Of a DNA stretch of 29,293 bases, positions 1-7,621 are shown one piece after another. Source of the stretch: DATFAS01 sp035254305 (GTDB lineage: Bacteria; Bacillota; Bacilli; Aneurinibacillales; RAOX-1); assembly GCA_035254305.1 (NCBI GenBank), contig DATFAS010000041.1:1-29293 (forward strand). The letters are read 5' to 3'. Within the stretch, counting starts at the first letter, position 1. Every line of letters begins with the position of its first letter. The notes under the pieces were generated by a model. That model did no database searches, had not been told where the DNA came from, and was given only the letters and a program-made list of their open reading frames with translations. A program made the translations under genes and the position numbers.

Positions 1-251
1 CGGTAGGTTGATAGTCTTCCACTAAATACTGCATAAGGGGATCTAAATTGGATTTGATTGGTCTGTTGGTTCCATATCCCTTGGATAGGGATCGGTACCC
101 CTCGGAAATTAAGGGTTCCCGAAATGTTCTGGTTGGATAAGGTATTTAATTTTAATTCTCCCCCATTAGTTGGTCTCCCACCATAGCTAACCACAATTCT
201 CCAGGTTGAAGGAATAGGAAGTAGTGAAGCAGATGCTTGTCTTTTTGCCAC
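1..251 (-). CDS. Unknown beta-rich protein, 3' end outside window
   Basis: An open frame reads leftward from a GTG at 251 to the window edge with no stop (83 codons plus two bases). An AAGGAG-type ribosome binding site sits a few bases ahead of the GTG. The visible N terminus begins VAKRQASASLLPIP, then alternates short hydrophobic and Thr/Asn/Gly-rich segments (WRIVVSYGG, ISGTLNFRG, IPIQGIWN, SPYAVFSG), which suggests a beta-sandwich or barrel. There is no signal peptide or membrane segment in the visible part. It is divergent from the protease at 450 with about 200 bp between them. I do not recognise the family; the frame, RBS and protein-like composition make it a likely real gene. Confidence 0.65.
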   Translation of the reverse strand, partial: MAKRQASASLLPIPSTWRIVVSYGGRPTNGGELKLNTLSNQNISGTLNFRGVPIPIQGIWNQQTNQIQFRSPYAVFSGRLSTY

Positions 252-449
252 TCTAATCACTCCTTGAGGTAAATTTACACTATTAGAAGATGCATTGCGG
301 AACCTTTTGGAAAGGGGCAATGGACTAGGGAGAAGAAAATTTGGCTGCCTAAATTAAGAGAAACCATTCAATCACCTAATTCCTTCATGCTTCTATTTTC
401 ATAGACTAGATTATCTGACATCTAGGAAGTCAAAAGGAGGGTGATTGGT

Positions 450-1367
450 TTGAAGATCTTAATGTTTGATTCACGTCATCCATATCCTGAGTTATTGAAG
501 GAACTAAAATCTAAGTTAGGAACAGTAGATTCAGCGCATGGTTGGCATAGCTTTCATCCCATATCATGCTTGATGGTTTCTAAACAACTCTATGAAAAAC
601 ACAAGGAACATTTTCATTCCTATAAACCACATGTAGAAGATAATCTGGTGATTCGGGTTCATGCACAGGTAGAGAAGGCAGACCTAATGCCTTGGGGGGT
701 CGAATATCTAGGTGGGGAACGGTTATGGAAACGTGGGATGGGAAAAGGCGTTAAGGTAGCAGTGATCGATACAGGTATTGCTCGTCAGCATCCTGATTTA
801 AAAAGTAGGGTAAAAGGAGGCTATCATTTTGTAAAAGGCAAAATGAATGGACACGGTACACATGTAGCCGGTACGATTGCAGCTGCCTTAAATCATTATG
901 GAATTGTTGGAGTTGCTCCAGAAGTTGAATTATACGATGTTCGAGCTTTCTCATCAGATGGCACAGCTGAGCTTGCAAACATAATGAAGGCTATTGATTG
1001 GTCGATTCAAAATCATATGCAGATCATCAATATGAGCTTTGGAATGCCAGAGTATAGTAAAGTATTGGATACGATTGTAAAACATGCAACTTCTAAAGGT
1101 ATTGTAATGGTAGCTTCAGCTGGTAATAACGGTGGGAAAGTAGAATATCCAGCACGCTATGCACATGTTATCGGAGTGGGAGCCATTGATCAGAAAGGAA
1201 ATTTGGCTGATTTTAGCTCTCGTGGGGCGGGGATGAATCGCACAGCACCAGGTGTAGGGATTTATTCTACTTGGCTTAAGAATTCCTATCGGACATTGGA
1301 TGGAACATCCATGGCTGCTCCACATATAACGGGGCTCTTAGCTTTACGGTTAGGGGCAAAACAATAG
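450..1367 (+). CDS. S8 (subtilisin-like) serine protease, short C terminus
   Basis: This is a subtilase of 305 residues. The catalytic triad is visible: Asp107 in AVIDTG, His135 in NGHGTHVAG and Ser287 in GTSMAAPH, with the oxyanion Asn226 in ASAGNNG. About 95 residues precede the catalytic domain and could act as a propeptide. No signal peptide is seen, so an intracellular or spore-associated protease is possible. I chose TTG 450 because AAAGGAGG at 432-439 lies 10 bp upstream; the in-frame GTG at 441 is only 1 bp from it. A CATAGACTA element at 400-408 resembles a sporulation sigma -10, but no matching -35 is seen. Only 18 residues follow the catalytic Ser, against about 54 in subtilisin BPN', so the C-terminal part of the fold is missing. 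Substrate unknown. Confidence 0.85.
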   Translation: MKILMFDSRHPYPELLKELKSKLGTVDSAHGWHSFHPISCLMVSKQLYEKHKEHFHSYKPHVEDNLVIRVHAQVEKADLMPWGVEYLGGERLWKRGMGKGVKVAVIDTGIARQHPDLKSRVKGGYHFVKGKMNGHGTHVAGTIAAALNHYGIVGVAPEVELYDVRAFSSDGTAELANIMKAIDWSIQNHMQIINMSFGMPEYSKVLDTIVKHATSKGIVMVASAGNNGGKVEYPARYAHVIGVGAIDQKGNLADFSSRGAGMNRTAPGVGIYSTWLKNSYRTLDGTSMAAPHITGLLALRLGAKQ

Positions 1368-1417
1368 AATGATCATATTGTTAGGCCTATTTCACTTGAG
1401 TGGGGGCAACTGTCCAA

Positions 1418-1445
1418 ACCAAGTATATCCATCCTTCATAAGTTA
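1418..1445 (+). promoter_or_regulatory. Sigma-K type promoter
   Basis: AC at 1418-1419, a 17-bp spacer, then CATAAGTTA at 1437-1445. This matches every fixed position of the sigma-K consensus (AC, 16-17 bp, CATAnnnTA) used in the mother cell late in sporulation. It lies 33 bp ahead of the ATG at 1479. Confidence 0.6.
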
Positions 1446-1478
1446 GCATAAAGGCTGATTGGAAGGGAGTGAAAAGAA

Positions 1479-1874
1479 ATGTCCAGGGAAAAAAGAGAAT
1501 TAAAGCGTCATCTTCGAAATGCAGATTTACAAAAATGGCTACAAAAAAACGATGCGTGGTTTCGTACGAACCCTTCCGCCCTTCAGTCGCTGTTAGACGA
1601 TCCAGAAATGCTTACTGCTCTCCAATCTTATATGGAATCTAGGAAGAATAAAATTAATCGTAGATTAGCAAGAGTGGAACGTAAGTCGATTTCCGTTCAT
1701 GGATCTCGTGAACAAGTAGGGGTAGTATCTTCTCCTAAAAAGCGAAAACCATTGCTTCGTTTACCTAAGCTTTCATTGTCCAATTTAAATATGGAGACAG
1801 CAACCGAGCGTTTATCCCAAGCTGCTGAAGTAATGGAGACCATTCGCAATATTTCGGGGTTGCTTGGTCGATAA
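1479..1874 (+). CDS. Basic 131-residue protein, putative late-sporulation protein
   Basis: The family is not recognised. The ATG follows GGAAGGGAGTG with good spacing. The protein is strongly basic and hydrophilic. The N-terminal half (residues 1-65) looks helical, with WLQKNDAWFRTNPSALQSLL followed by an Arg/Lys-rich stretch. A KKRKP cluster with a Leu/Pro-rich linker sits near residue 90, and the C-terminal 30 residues are again helical (TERLSQAAEVMETIRNISG). There is no signal peptide or membrane segment. A perfect sigma-K promoter lies 33 bp upstream and a terminator directly follows, so it should be transcribed alone in the late mother cell. That makes a spore coat or spore maturation role likely by inference; sequence alone does not show it. 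Confidence 0.75.
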   Translation: MSREKRELKRHLRNADLQKWLQKNDAWFRTNPSALQSLLDDPEMLTALQSYMESRKNKINRRLARVERKSISVHGSREQVGVVSSPKKRKPLLRLPKLSLSNLNMETATERLSQAAEVMETIRNISGLLGR

Positions 1875-1882
1875 GGAGGTTT

Positions 1883-1917
1883 AAAGTGTCTGGGTAGCGG
1901 CCAGGCACTTTTATTTG
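1883..1917 (+). terminator. Rho-independent terminator
   Basis: A 10-11 bp stem (AAGTGTCTGG paired with CCAGGCACTT, one G-U pair) with a 7-base loop, followed by TTTTATTTG. It starts nine bases after the stop of the 131-residue gene. Confidence 0.8.
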
Positions 1918-2012
1918 TTAGCATAAATTCTTCATCAAAGAGAGTGTTTTTAGGCTTCATTCTATGATATGATCATTGCGTAAATAGTAAATCTTTGCAG
2001 GGGGATAAAGAA

Positions 2013-2225
2013 ATGAAACTTAAGGATTGGGAAATCTATAATAAAGCGTCAAAAACTTCACCCCATATACCAAAGGCAGAACGAATTCCAACTACACTTA
2101 CTGGTGATTCCCAGTCATTCCCAGGTTATGTGATTGAATTGCATGAGATTGTTGCCCAAATACAACGCCTTCCCCAAGAAGATGTAGAGTTAGCTACGCG
2201 TATTCTGAAACAATTTCTCCGGTAG
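2013..2225 (+). CDS. Small unknown protein, 70 residues
   Basis: The ATG at 2013 is preceded by GCAGGGGGA as a ribosome binding site; a TTG at 1995 is possible but overlaps no RBS. The N-terminal half is polar and Pro-rich (SPHIPKAERIPTTL), and the C-terminal 30 residues look like one amphipathic helix (VIELHEIVAQIQRL ... VELATRILKQFLR). No cysteine, signal peptide or membrane segment is present. The family is not recognised. It sits 67 bp ahead of thiM on the same strand with no terminator between, so it may be co-transcribed with thiM, although nothing in the sequence links it to thiamine metabolism. Confidence 0.6.
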   Translation: MKLKDWEIYNKASKTSPHIPKAERIPTTLTGDSQSFPGYVIELHEIVAQIQRLPQEDVELATRILKQFLR

Positions 2226-2292
2226 AGTGATCCGGTAAGAATGAGCATATAATAGGAGTTAATAGGAATTTTTCTGAAAGGAAAAAATCATC

Positions 2293-3102
2293 ATGAACAT
2301 AAAGGATATCATCCAAGACTTAGATCAGGTTCGCACATTGAATCCATTAGTACATAATATTACGAATGTAGTCGTCACTAACTTTACGGCAAATGGTTTA
2401 TTGGCGCTTGGTGCATCTCCTGTTATGGCGTATGCCAAGGAGGAAGTAGCCCAAATGGCAAGTATAGCCGGAGCCCTTGTTTTAAATATTGGGACATTGG
2501 ATCCGCTTGAGGTTGAAAGCATGATCATCGCCGGGCTTGCAGCAAATAAGAAGGGAACTCCTGTTATTCTAGATCCGGTAGGAGTAGGTGCGACTGATTA
2601 CCGCACGCAAACAGCACGAAGAATTTTAAGAGAAGTCAATGTAAACATTCTTCGTGGCAATGCAGCAGAGGTTGCAAATACCATTGGTGAATCATGGCTG
2701 ATTAAAGGTGTAGATGCGAGTGGAGGATCTGGTGATACTAGGGAGTTAGCCCGCAAGGCAGCCAAACAGCTTAACTGTACAGTGGTCATTACGGGAAAAG
2801 ATGATATTGTTTCAGACGGACATGCGTTATTTGAAGTGCATAATGGTCATCCGTTATTAACTAAAGTAACCGGGACAGGCTGTCTACTATCCTCTGTAAT
2901 TGGTGCATTTGCCGCTGTTGAGACGAACCCTATGCAAGCTTGCATTTCGGCTTTAACTAGCTATGGCATAGCAGCTGAGTTAGCCTATGCATCGGCTGGA
3001 GAACGTGGTCCTGGTAGCTACCAAATCGAGCTATTAAATCAGCTTTCTAAAATATCAGGTCATGATATCGAGGCCCATGCTTCATTTCACCAAATTTCCT
3101 AA
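2293..3102 (+). CDS. thiM: Hydroxyethylthiazole kinase
   Basis: ThiM phosphorylates 4-methyl-5-(2-hydroxyethyl)thiazole with ATP, the salvage step that feeds the thiazole half of thiamine. The protein has 269 residues, the usual length. It carries the ribokinase-like signatures DPVGVGA (94-100), RGN (121-123) and the anion-hole/catalytic segment VTGTGC with Cys197. GAAAGG lies about 10 bp before the ATG. The usual partners thiE, thiD and thiW are not in the window, and the short upstream gap shows no TPP riboswitch (no CUGAGA or ACCUGA-like conserved core that I can find). It therefore appears to act as a stand-alone salvage gene. Function is confident; regulation is unknown. Confidence 0.95.
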   Translation: MNIKDIIQDLDQVRTLNPLVHNITNVVVTNFTANGLLALGASPVMAYAKEEVAQMASIAGALVLNIGTLDPLEVESMIIAGLAANKKGTPVILDPVGVGATDYRTQTARRILREVNVNILRGNAAEVANTIGESWLIKGVDASGGSGDTRELARKAAKQLNCTVVITGKDDIVSDGHALFEVHNGHPLLTKVTGTGCLLSSVIGAFAAVETNPMQACISALTSYGIAAELAYASAGERGPGSYQIELLNQLSKISGHDIEAHASFHQIS

Positions 3103-3139
3103 TTGAATCAAGCTTTCATAAATCTTCATAGATCTTGAG

Positions 3140-3186
3140 AAAAGTTGCCCTAAGGAAAATTTTTATTGTATGGGCAACTTTTTTTC
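3140..3186 (+). terminator. Rho-independent terminator after thiM
   Basis: AAAGTTGCCC at 3141-3150 pairs with GGGCAACTTT starting at 3172. The loop is 21 bases and a run of seven or more T follows. Confidence 0.85.
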
Positions 3187-3223
3187 GTTAATATAATAAC
3201 ATAGCTACGGAATTAATGTTAGA

Positions 3224-3251
3224 AATAGAATGTTTGTTGATTTATTCTATT
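3224..3251. repeat. Inverted repeat upstream of the Nramp gene
   Basis: AATAGAAT at 3224-3231 and ATTCTATT at 3244-3251 are exact inverted copies separated by 12 bases, ending 23 bp before the mntH-like start. It could be an operator or a leader hairpin. It does not match the MntR or Fur consensus that I know. Confidence 0.35.
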
Positions 3252-3274
3252 CGTAAGAAAGGTGGTTATTCGGT

Positions 3275-4627
3275 ATGGAAATGATACAAAAGAAGAAGCC
3301 TCCGAGTGAATCCACCGGATGGAGGGAAACGGAACCATCACCCAGTATTTCAGGAATGCATAAAACGTTAAAAGTTCCCCAAAAGGCTGGTTTTATTCGG
3401 AAATGGTTTGCTTTCATGGGACCTGGTTTTTTGGTTGCAGTAGGCTATATGGATCCTGGGAACTGGGCAACAGATCTTGCAGGTGGGTCTATGTTCCATT
3501 ATTCATTATTATCGGTGATTTTCATTTCTAATTTGGTGGCCATTGTATTACAGTCTCTGTGCGCGCGGTTAGGCATTGCTACAGGAAGGGATTTAGCCCA
3601 AGCATGTCGCGATCATTTCAGTAAGTCAGTGAACATTGCTCTTTGGATTCTTTGTGAATTGGCTATTGCCGCCTGTGATCTAGCAGAGATCATTGGTTCT
3701 GCCATTGCTTTGCAGCTACTCTTTCAATTACCACTCATTTATGGGGTAGGGATTACCTCTTTAGATATCATGTTGATCTTAGCTTTGCAAAATAAAGGAT
3801 TTCGCTACATTGAAGCGATTGTGATTAGCTTGATTACGATTATTGCTATTTGCTTTGGGTTTGAGCTTGTTTTCTCTAAACCCCATATAGCCGATGTACT
3901 CGGAGGATTGATTCCTTCTGTAGAATTAATCCACAATCCTCAAATGCTCTACATTGGTCTAGGAATTCTCGGAGCTACCGTGATGCCTCATAATCTCTAT
4001 TTGCATTCTTCTATTGTTCAAACTCGTAATTATGAAGAATCCATAGCAGGTAAACGCACAGCGCTTCGATTTGCAACGTTAGATTCGACTGTAGCATTAA
4101 TGATGGCCCTATTTATTAATGCAGCCATTCTGATCTTATCAGGAGCTACCTTTTATGAATCGGGACATCATGAGGTTGCTGAGATTGCCGATGCTTATCA
4201 ACTTCTTAATCCGTTACTTGGAACAGGCTTTGCGAGCTTATTGTTTGCTATTGCATTACTTGCGTCGGGTCAAAGCTCTACTCTAACGGGTACGTTAGCT
4301 GGACAAATTGTTATGGAGGGCTTCCTTGATATCCGACTACGTCCTTGGCTTCGTAGGCTGATTACCCGAATGATGGCAATAATCCCAGCGATTCTTGTTA
4401 TTTATCTCTATGGTGAAAAGGCAATCGGAGAGTTGCTTGTCTTAAGTCAGGTCATTCTTTCACTTCAGCTATCATTTGCTGTGATCCCATTGGTTATGTT
4501 TACTACGAATCCGAAAAAGATGGGCGAATTTGTCGCACCAGTATGGCTTCGCTTTGTGTCTTGGTTCATTGCTATCTCAATTGCAGGACTTAATATTTAT
4601 TTGTTATATGGAACCTTTTTGACTTAA
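3275..4627 (+). CDS. mntH: Nramp-family divalent metal transporter
   Basis: This is a proton-coupled Mn2+/Fe2+ importer of the Nramp (SLC11) family in the cytoplasmic membrane. The 450-residue protein has about 11 hydrophobic segments. It shows the signature DPGN motif of TM1 (residues 60-63, GYMDPGNWATD) and MPHN of TM6 (237-240, ATVMPHNLYLHSS), the two unwound helices that bind the metal. The first 40 residues form a longer than usual polar cytoplasmic N terminus with several Lys and Pro. AAAGGTGG precedes the ATG by about 9 bp. It is transcribed alone, between the thiM terminator and a bidirectional terminator shared with aspA. An 8-bp inverted repeat sits upstream. Substrate choice between Mn and Fe is inferred from family only. 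Confidence 0.92.
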   Translation: MEMIQKKKPPSESTGWRETEPSPSISGMHKTLKVPQKAGFIRKWFAFMGPGFLVAVGYMDPGNWATDLAGGSMFHYSLLSVIFISNLVAIVLQSLCARLGIATGRDLAQACRDHFSKSVNIALWILCELAIAACDLAEIIGSAIALQLLFQLPLIYGVGITSLDIMLILALQNKGFRYIEAIVISLITIIAICFGFELVFSKPHIADVLGGLIPSVELIHNPQMLYIGLGILGATVMPHNLYLHSSIVQTRNYEESIAGKRTALRFATLDSTVALMMALFINAAILILSGATFYESGHHEVAEIADAYQLLNPLLGTGFASLLFAIALLASGQSSTLTGTLAGQIVMEGFLDIRLRPWLRRLITRMMAIIPAILVIYLYGEKAIGELLVLSQVILSLQLSFAVIPLVMFTTNPKKMGEFVAPVWLRFVSWFIAISIAGLNIYLLYGTFLT

Positions 4628-4634
4628 AAGAATT

Positions 4635-4686
4635 TAAGTCCACCTATCAGAAGAGTTCTCTTTCGATTAGGTGGACTTATCTTTTC
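4635..4686. terminator. Bidirectional terminator between mntH and aspA
   Basis: TAAGTCCACCTA (4635-4646) pairs with TAGGTGGACTTA (4668-4679), a 12-bp perfect stem. It is followed by TCTTTTCT on the plus strand and by AATTCTTTTAAG on the minus strand, so it can serve both converging genes. Confidence 0.85.
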
Positions 4687-4715
4687 TACTGTTCTATTCT
4701 GATTCCACTACTTTG

Positions 4716-6143
4716 TTATTTATTGTCCAATAAAGATGCACCTGCAATTCCTGGATGAGTCATTTCGTACGGATCGAGAATTTGGTCAAGCTCTTCCTCA
4801 CTTAGTACGTTATGAAGTAAGCATAATTCACGAACGGACTTCCCGGAAAGAATCGCTTCTCTAGCTATTCTTGCCGCTGTCTCATAACCGAGATGTGGAT
4901 TGACCGCTGTTATCACACCCACACTTTTCTCTACATATTCCCTCATTCGGTCTACATTAGCCCCAATATCCTTCAGACAATATTCGGTAAATACTCGGAA
5001 GGCATTATTCATGATGCTAATGGATTGCAGTAAGTTAAAAACTAATACCGGCTCCATAACATTCAGTTCGAGCTGTCCTGCTTCAGATGCTAGACAGATC
5101 GTGTGGTCATTGCCAATGACCTGAAAGGCAACTTGATTAACGACTTCAGCCATGACAGGGTTGACTTTCCCTGGCATGATGGAGGAACCAGGCTGACGGG
5201 CTGGTAAAGAGATTTCTCCAAATCCTACACGTGGCCCAGAAGCCATTAAACGAAGGTCGTTGGCTACCTTAGACATGTTCATCATACATACCTTAAGTGC
5301 AGCAGATACTTCAGTGTAAGCATCTGTATTTTGAGTTGCATCCACGAGATGCTCCGCTCCGACAATTGGAAAATGGCTAATTTGTGCTAAATTTTTGACT
5401 ACGCTTACAATATAACGCGGATCAGCATTAAGCCCTGTTCCTACAGCTGTAGCCCCCATGTTTACTTCATACAGATGCTGTTTAGATTGATTGATGCGCA
5501 ATATATCTCTTTGAAGAACGCGTGAGTAGGCTTCAAATTCTTGTCCTAAGCGGATGGGAACGGCATCCTGAAGGTGGGTTCTACCCATCTTGATAATCGG
5601 ATCAAATTCTTGTGCTTTTTCCTTGAAGGTTTGAAGCATCGTTTGCATGGTTTCGAGTAGCTTCTCAAGTTGATCAAGCACAGCGATATGTATAGCAGTT
5701 GGGAAGGAATCATTGGTAGACTGTGCCATATTGACATGAGTATTTGGGCTAACCTGAAAATAATTTCCCTTTTCCTCACCAAGGATTTCTAATGCCCGGT
5801 TGGCAATGACCTCATTGGTATTCATATTAATGGAGGTTCCTGCTCCACCTTGTATTGGATCTACAATAAATTGGTCATGTAAACTACCGTCGATGATTTC
5901 TTGTGCTGCTTGAACGATTGCCTTTCCAATTCTTTGATTTAACTGCCCGACTTCCATATTAGCAAGTGCAGCTGCTTTTTTGACCATGGCCATAGCACGG
6001 ATTAGAGATTCATGGATACGATAACCTGTAATGGGGAAGTTCTCCACAGCACGGATGGTTTGAACACCGTAATAAGCTTGGTAAGGTACTTCTTTTTCTC
6101 CAAGAAAATCCTTTTCTATTCGTATTTTTTGTTCGGATCCCAT
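4716..6143 (-). CDS. aspA: Aspartate ammonia-lyase (aspartase)
   Basis: Aspartase converts L-aspartate to fumarate plus ammonia, feeding the TCA cycle. The 475-residue protein has the fumarase/aspartase superfamily signature GSSIMPGKVNP (319-329), whose Ser sits on the catalytic loop, plus TSINMN (103-108), GRTHLQDA (187-194) and QNTDAYTEVS (271-280). The N terminus (RIEKDFLGEKEVP) and C terminus (YEMTHPGIAG) closely resemble the Bacillus aspartase rather than fumarase C. I chose the ATG at 6143 because GGAGGC lies 8 bp upstream; an ATG at 6197 in the same frame has no RBS. In B. subtilis the gene follows ansA in an operon; here no asparaginase neighbours it. It is transcribed alone. Confidence 0.93.
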   Translation of the reverse strand: MGSEQKIRIEKDFLGEKEVPYQAYYGVQTIRAVENFPITGYRIHESLIRAMAMVKKAAALANMEVGQLNQRIGKAIVQAAQEIIDGSLHDQFIVDPIQGGAGTSINMNTNEVIANRALEILGEEKGNYFQVSPNTHVNMAQSTNDSFPTAIHIAVLDQLEKLLETMQTMLQTFKEKAQEFDPIIKMGRTHLQDAVPIRLGQEFEAYSRVLQRDILRINQSKQHLYEVNMGATAVGTGLNADPRYIVSVVKNLAQISHFPIVGAEHLVDATQNTDAYTEVSAALKVCMMNMSKVANDLRLMASGPRVGFGEISLPARQPGSSIMPGKVNPVMAEVVNQVAFQVIGNDHTICLASEAGQLELNVMEPVLVFNLLQSISIMNNAFRVFTEYCLKDIGANVDRMREYVEKSVGVITAVNPHLGYETAARIAREAILSGKSVRELCLLHNVLSEEELDQILDPYEMTHPGIAGASLLDNK

Positions 6144-6374
6144 GTTTAAAAGCCTCCAATTGATTAATAACGTGCTAATTAATATTAACATAACCATTTT
6201 AATTAGGAAGAACCATTTAATGATTGCAAGAGCAATGATTTTACAAGGGAAAAGAAAACTTGGTGGTCGAAGGATCTATCCAGCTGTTGGTATAAAGTGG
6301 ATGGGGATAAAAGCTTACTTTGGTAAAAAATATTGAAAAGTACAATGCTTTTGGCATGAAAGGAAGTGAGAGAG

Positions 6375-7118
6375 TTGTTTCGCTTGATCGGTTTTACCAT
6401 CCTTTTTCTTTTCCTATTTACCGGCAATTCAAGAGGGGAAGATTTGGCCCTGAATCAAGAGGCTATCCCTGTTTTGATCTATCATAGTATATCGACACCA
6501 ACTGAGAAGGTACCAGATCCGAAACTATACGTTTCTGCGCAGAGATTTGAAGAACAGCTTACTACCATTACACGTAAAGGCTATACACCGATTACTGTAA
6601 GAGAGTGGATGGACGGAATACAGAGGAAAGAAATTCTCCCCAAAAAGCCAATAATCATTACTTTTGATGATGGGTACGAAGATAATTATCAGTTTGCTTA
6701 CCCAATTCTGAAGAAGCATCATGCAAAAGCTACTATATTTGTTATTACAGAAGTTATTGGACAGCAGAAGAGGTTTATGACCTGGGAGCAATTAAGTGAG
6801 ATGCAGAGTAGTGGATGTATTGATATTGAGTCTCATACGGTGCACCATCTTCCTCTAGCACAGCTTCCACAGGAACAAGCTAAAGAAGAATTATTGGCTT
6901 CTAAGAAACAGTTAGAAATGGGATTAAATAAAAAAGTTTATGCGGTAGCTTATCCTTTCGGGAGTCACACGGAGAAAATAAAGGAGCTTGCCAAGGATGC
7001 GGGATACAAACTAGCATTTTCCACGCACCCGGGTTATGCAAAGCTTTCCCAAGGTTTATTCGACCTGCGTCGGATATTGGTAAAAACCTCAACAAATTTT
7101 AATACCTTTTTAAAATGA
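6375..7118 (+). CDS. Exported polysaccharide deacetylase (CE4/NodB)
   Basis: This carbohydrate esterase 4 protein removes acetyl groups from an N-acetylated wall or surface polysaccharide outside the membrane. It has 247 residues from the TTG at 6375. An N-terminal hydrophobic stretch (FRLIGFTILFLFLF) acts as a signal peptide or anchor. Then come the NodB motifs TFDDG (96-100), the metal-binding HTVHH (154-158) and AYPFG (192-196). The preceding PVLIYHSI block (32-39) is typical of the PgaB/YxkH-like branch rather than the PdaA branch. A GTG at 6366 is an alternative start, but AAAGGA at 6359-6364 is too close to it. It ends soon after the last core strand and lacks the PgaB C-terminal domain. 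The natural polymer is unknown. Confidence 0.85.
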   Translation: MFRLIGFTILFLFLFTGNSRGEDLALNQEAIPVLIYHSISTPTEKVPDPKLYVSAQRFEEQLTTITRKGYTPITVREWMDGIQRKEILPKKPIIITFDDGYEDNYQFAYPILKKHHAKATIFVITEVIGQQKRFMTWEQLSEMQSSGCIDIESHTVHHLPLAQLPQEQAKEELLASKKQLEMGLNKKVYAVAYPFGSHTEKIKELAKDAGYKLAFSTHPGYAKLSQGLFDLRRILVKTSTNFNTFLK

Positions 7119-7162
7119 AATAGTTTTTTCTGCTCGGATTTAAAGTGGTTACAACTTAAGAT

Positions 7163-7196
7163 AAAAGGACCTTGATTATAAGCTCAAGGTCCTTTA
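7163..7196 (-). terminator. Rho-independent terminator
   Basis: A 12-bp perfect stem (AAAGGACCTTGA and TCAAGGTCCTTT, arms 7164-7175 and 7184-7195) with an 8-base loop. On the minus strand TTTTATCTT follows, which fits the coat-like gene that ends at 7202. On the plus strand the U tract is poor, but it may also serve the deacetylase. Confidence 0.8.
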
Positions 7197-7201
7197 ACCG
7201 A

Positions 7202-7432
7202 TTAATAGAAAGATTCTTCTCCCATGATCTTGTGATTTTCCTTCATCATTGGTTTGTGATGAGGCATATAGTGCTGATAAGGCATACCTTCATTTTCGTG
7301 GTGGTGGTAATGCTTGTAAGAGCCATACCCTTCACACGTAGATCCTTTATGCTCATAATGCTTACAATAACATGGCCTGCAAGTTCTTCTACACCTACAT
7401 TTTCTTCTCCTTCTTCTACAGCAACATCCCAT
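7202..7432 (-). CDS. Cys/Arg/His/Tyr-rich coat-like protein, 76 residues
   Basis: No named family is recognised, but the features fit a spore coat structural protein. The N terminus is MGCCCRRRRRKCRCRR followed by further Cys (CRPCYCK), about nine Cys in the first 40 residues. The middle and C terminus are rich in His, Tyr, Met and Lys (YGSYKHYHHH, YQHYMPHHKPMMK). Such composition is typical of coat proteins that are disulfide- or dityrosine-linked, and the Lys and Gln residues could be Tgl substrates. AAAGGATG precedes the ATG at 7432 by about 8 bp; GTG 7438 is an alternative start. A perfect sigma-K promoter lies upstream and a strong terminator follows, so it is a monocistronic late mother-cell gene. 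A metal-binding role is also possible. Confidence 0.8.
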   Translation of the reverse strand: MGCCCRRRRRKCRCRRTCRPCYCKHYEHKGSTCEGYGSYKHYHHHENEGMPYQHYMPHHKPMMKENHKIMGEESFY

Positions 7433-7474
7433 ATTCACTTCATCCTTTCATTCTTTTATTATGTGGTTGCCCTA

Positions 7475-7502
7475 TATCATATGGATTGGTGTATAGTTAT
7501 GT
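7475..7502 (-). promoter_or_regulatory. Sigma-K type promoter
   Basis: Read on the minus strand: AC (7502-7501), exactly 17 bp, then CATATGATA (7483-7475), matching all fixed positions of the sigma-K consensus. The predicted transcript start is about 35 bases before the ATG of the Cys-rich protein. Confidence 0.65.
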
Positions 7503-7621
7503 TTGGACGGGTGCCCTTAGGGAAATACCTATTTTTCCGCAAGGGTCATCCTATTGATGAACTGAGGCAACGATTGGCTACTCATAAGGAAATGAAACAA
7601 GGATAGGAGAAAGGGGAATAT

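Noticed and set aside
3224..3251. MntR or Fur operator ahead of the Nramp gene
   Set aside because: The inverted repeat is real, but its sequence does not match the MntR or Fur consensus, so no regulator is named.
6144..6374. Open frames in both strands between aspA and the deacetylase
   Set aside because: They lack ribosome binding sites and their composition is random; this is the divergent promoter region.
7462..7606. Plus-strand frame of about 48 codons ending just before the YdjM-like gene (contains GKYLFFRKGHPIDELRQRL)
   Set aside because: The tail looks protein-like, but there is no RBS before GTG 7462 or ATG 7481, and the sigma-K promoter of the opposite gene lies inside it. The longer plus-strand version covers the whole Cys-rich gene in antisense, which explains its low-complexity sequence.
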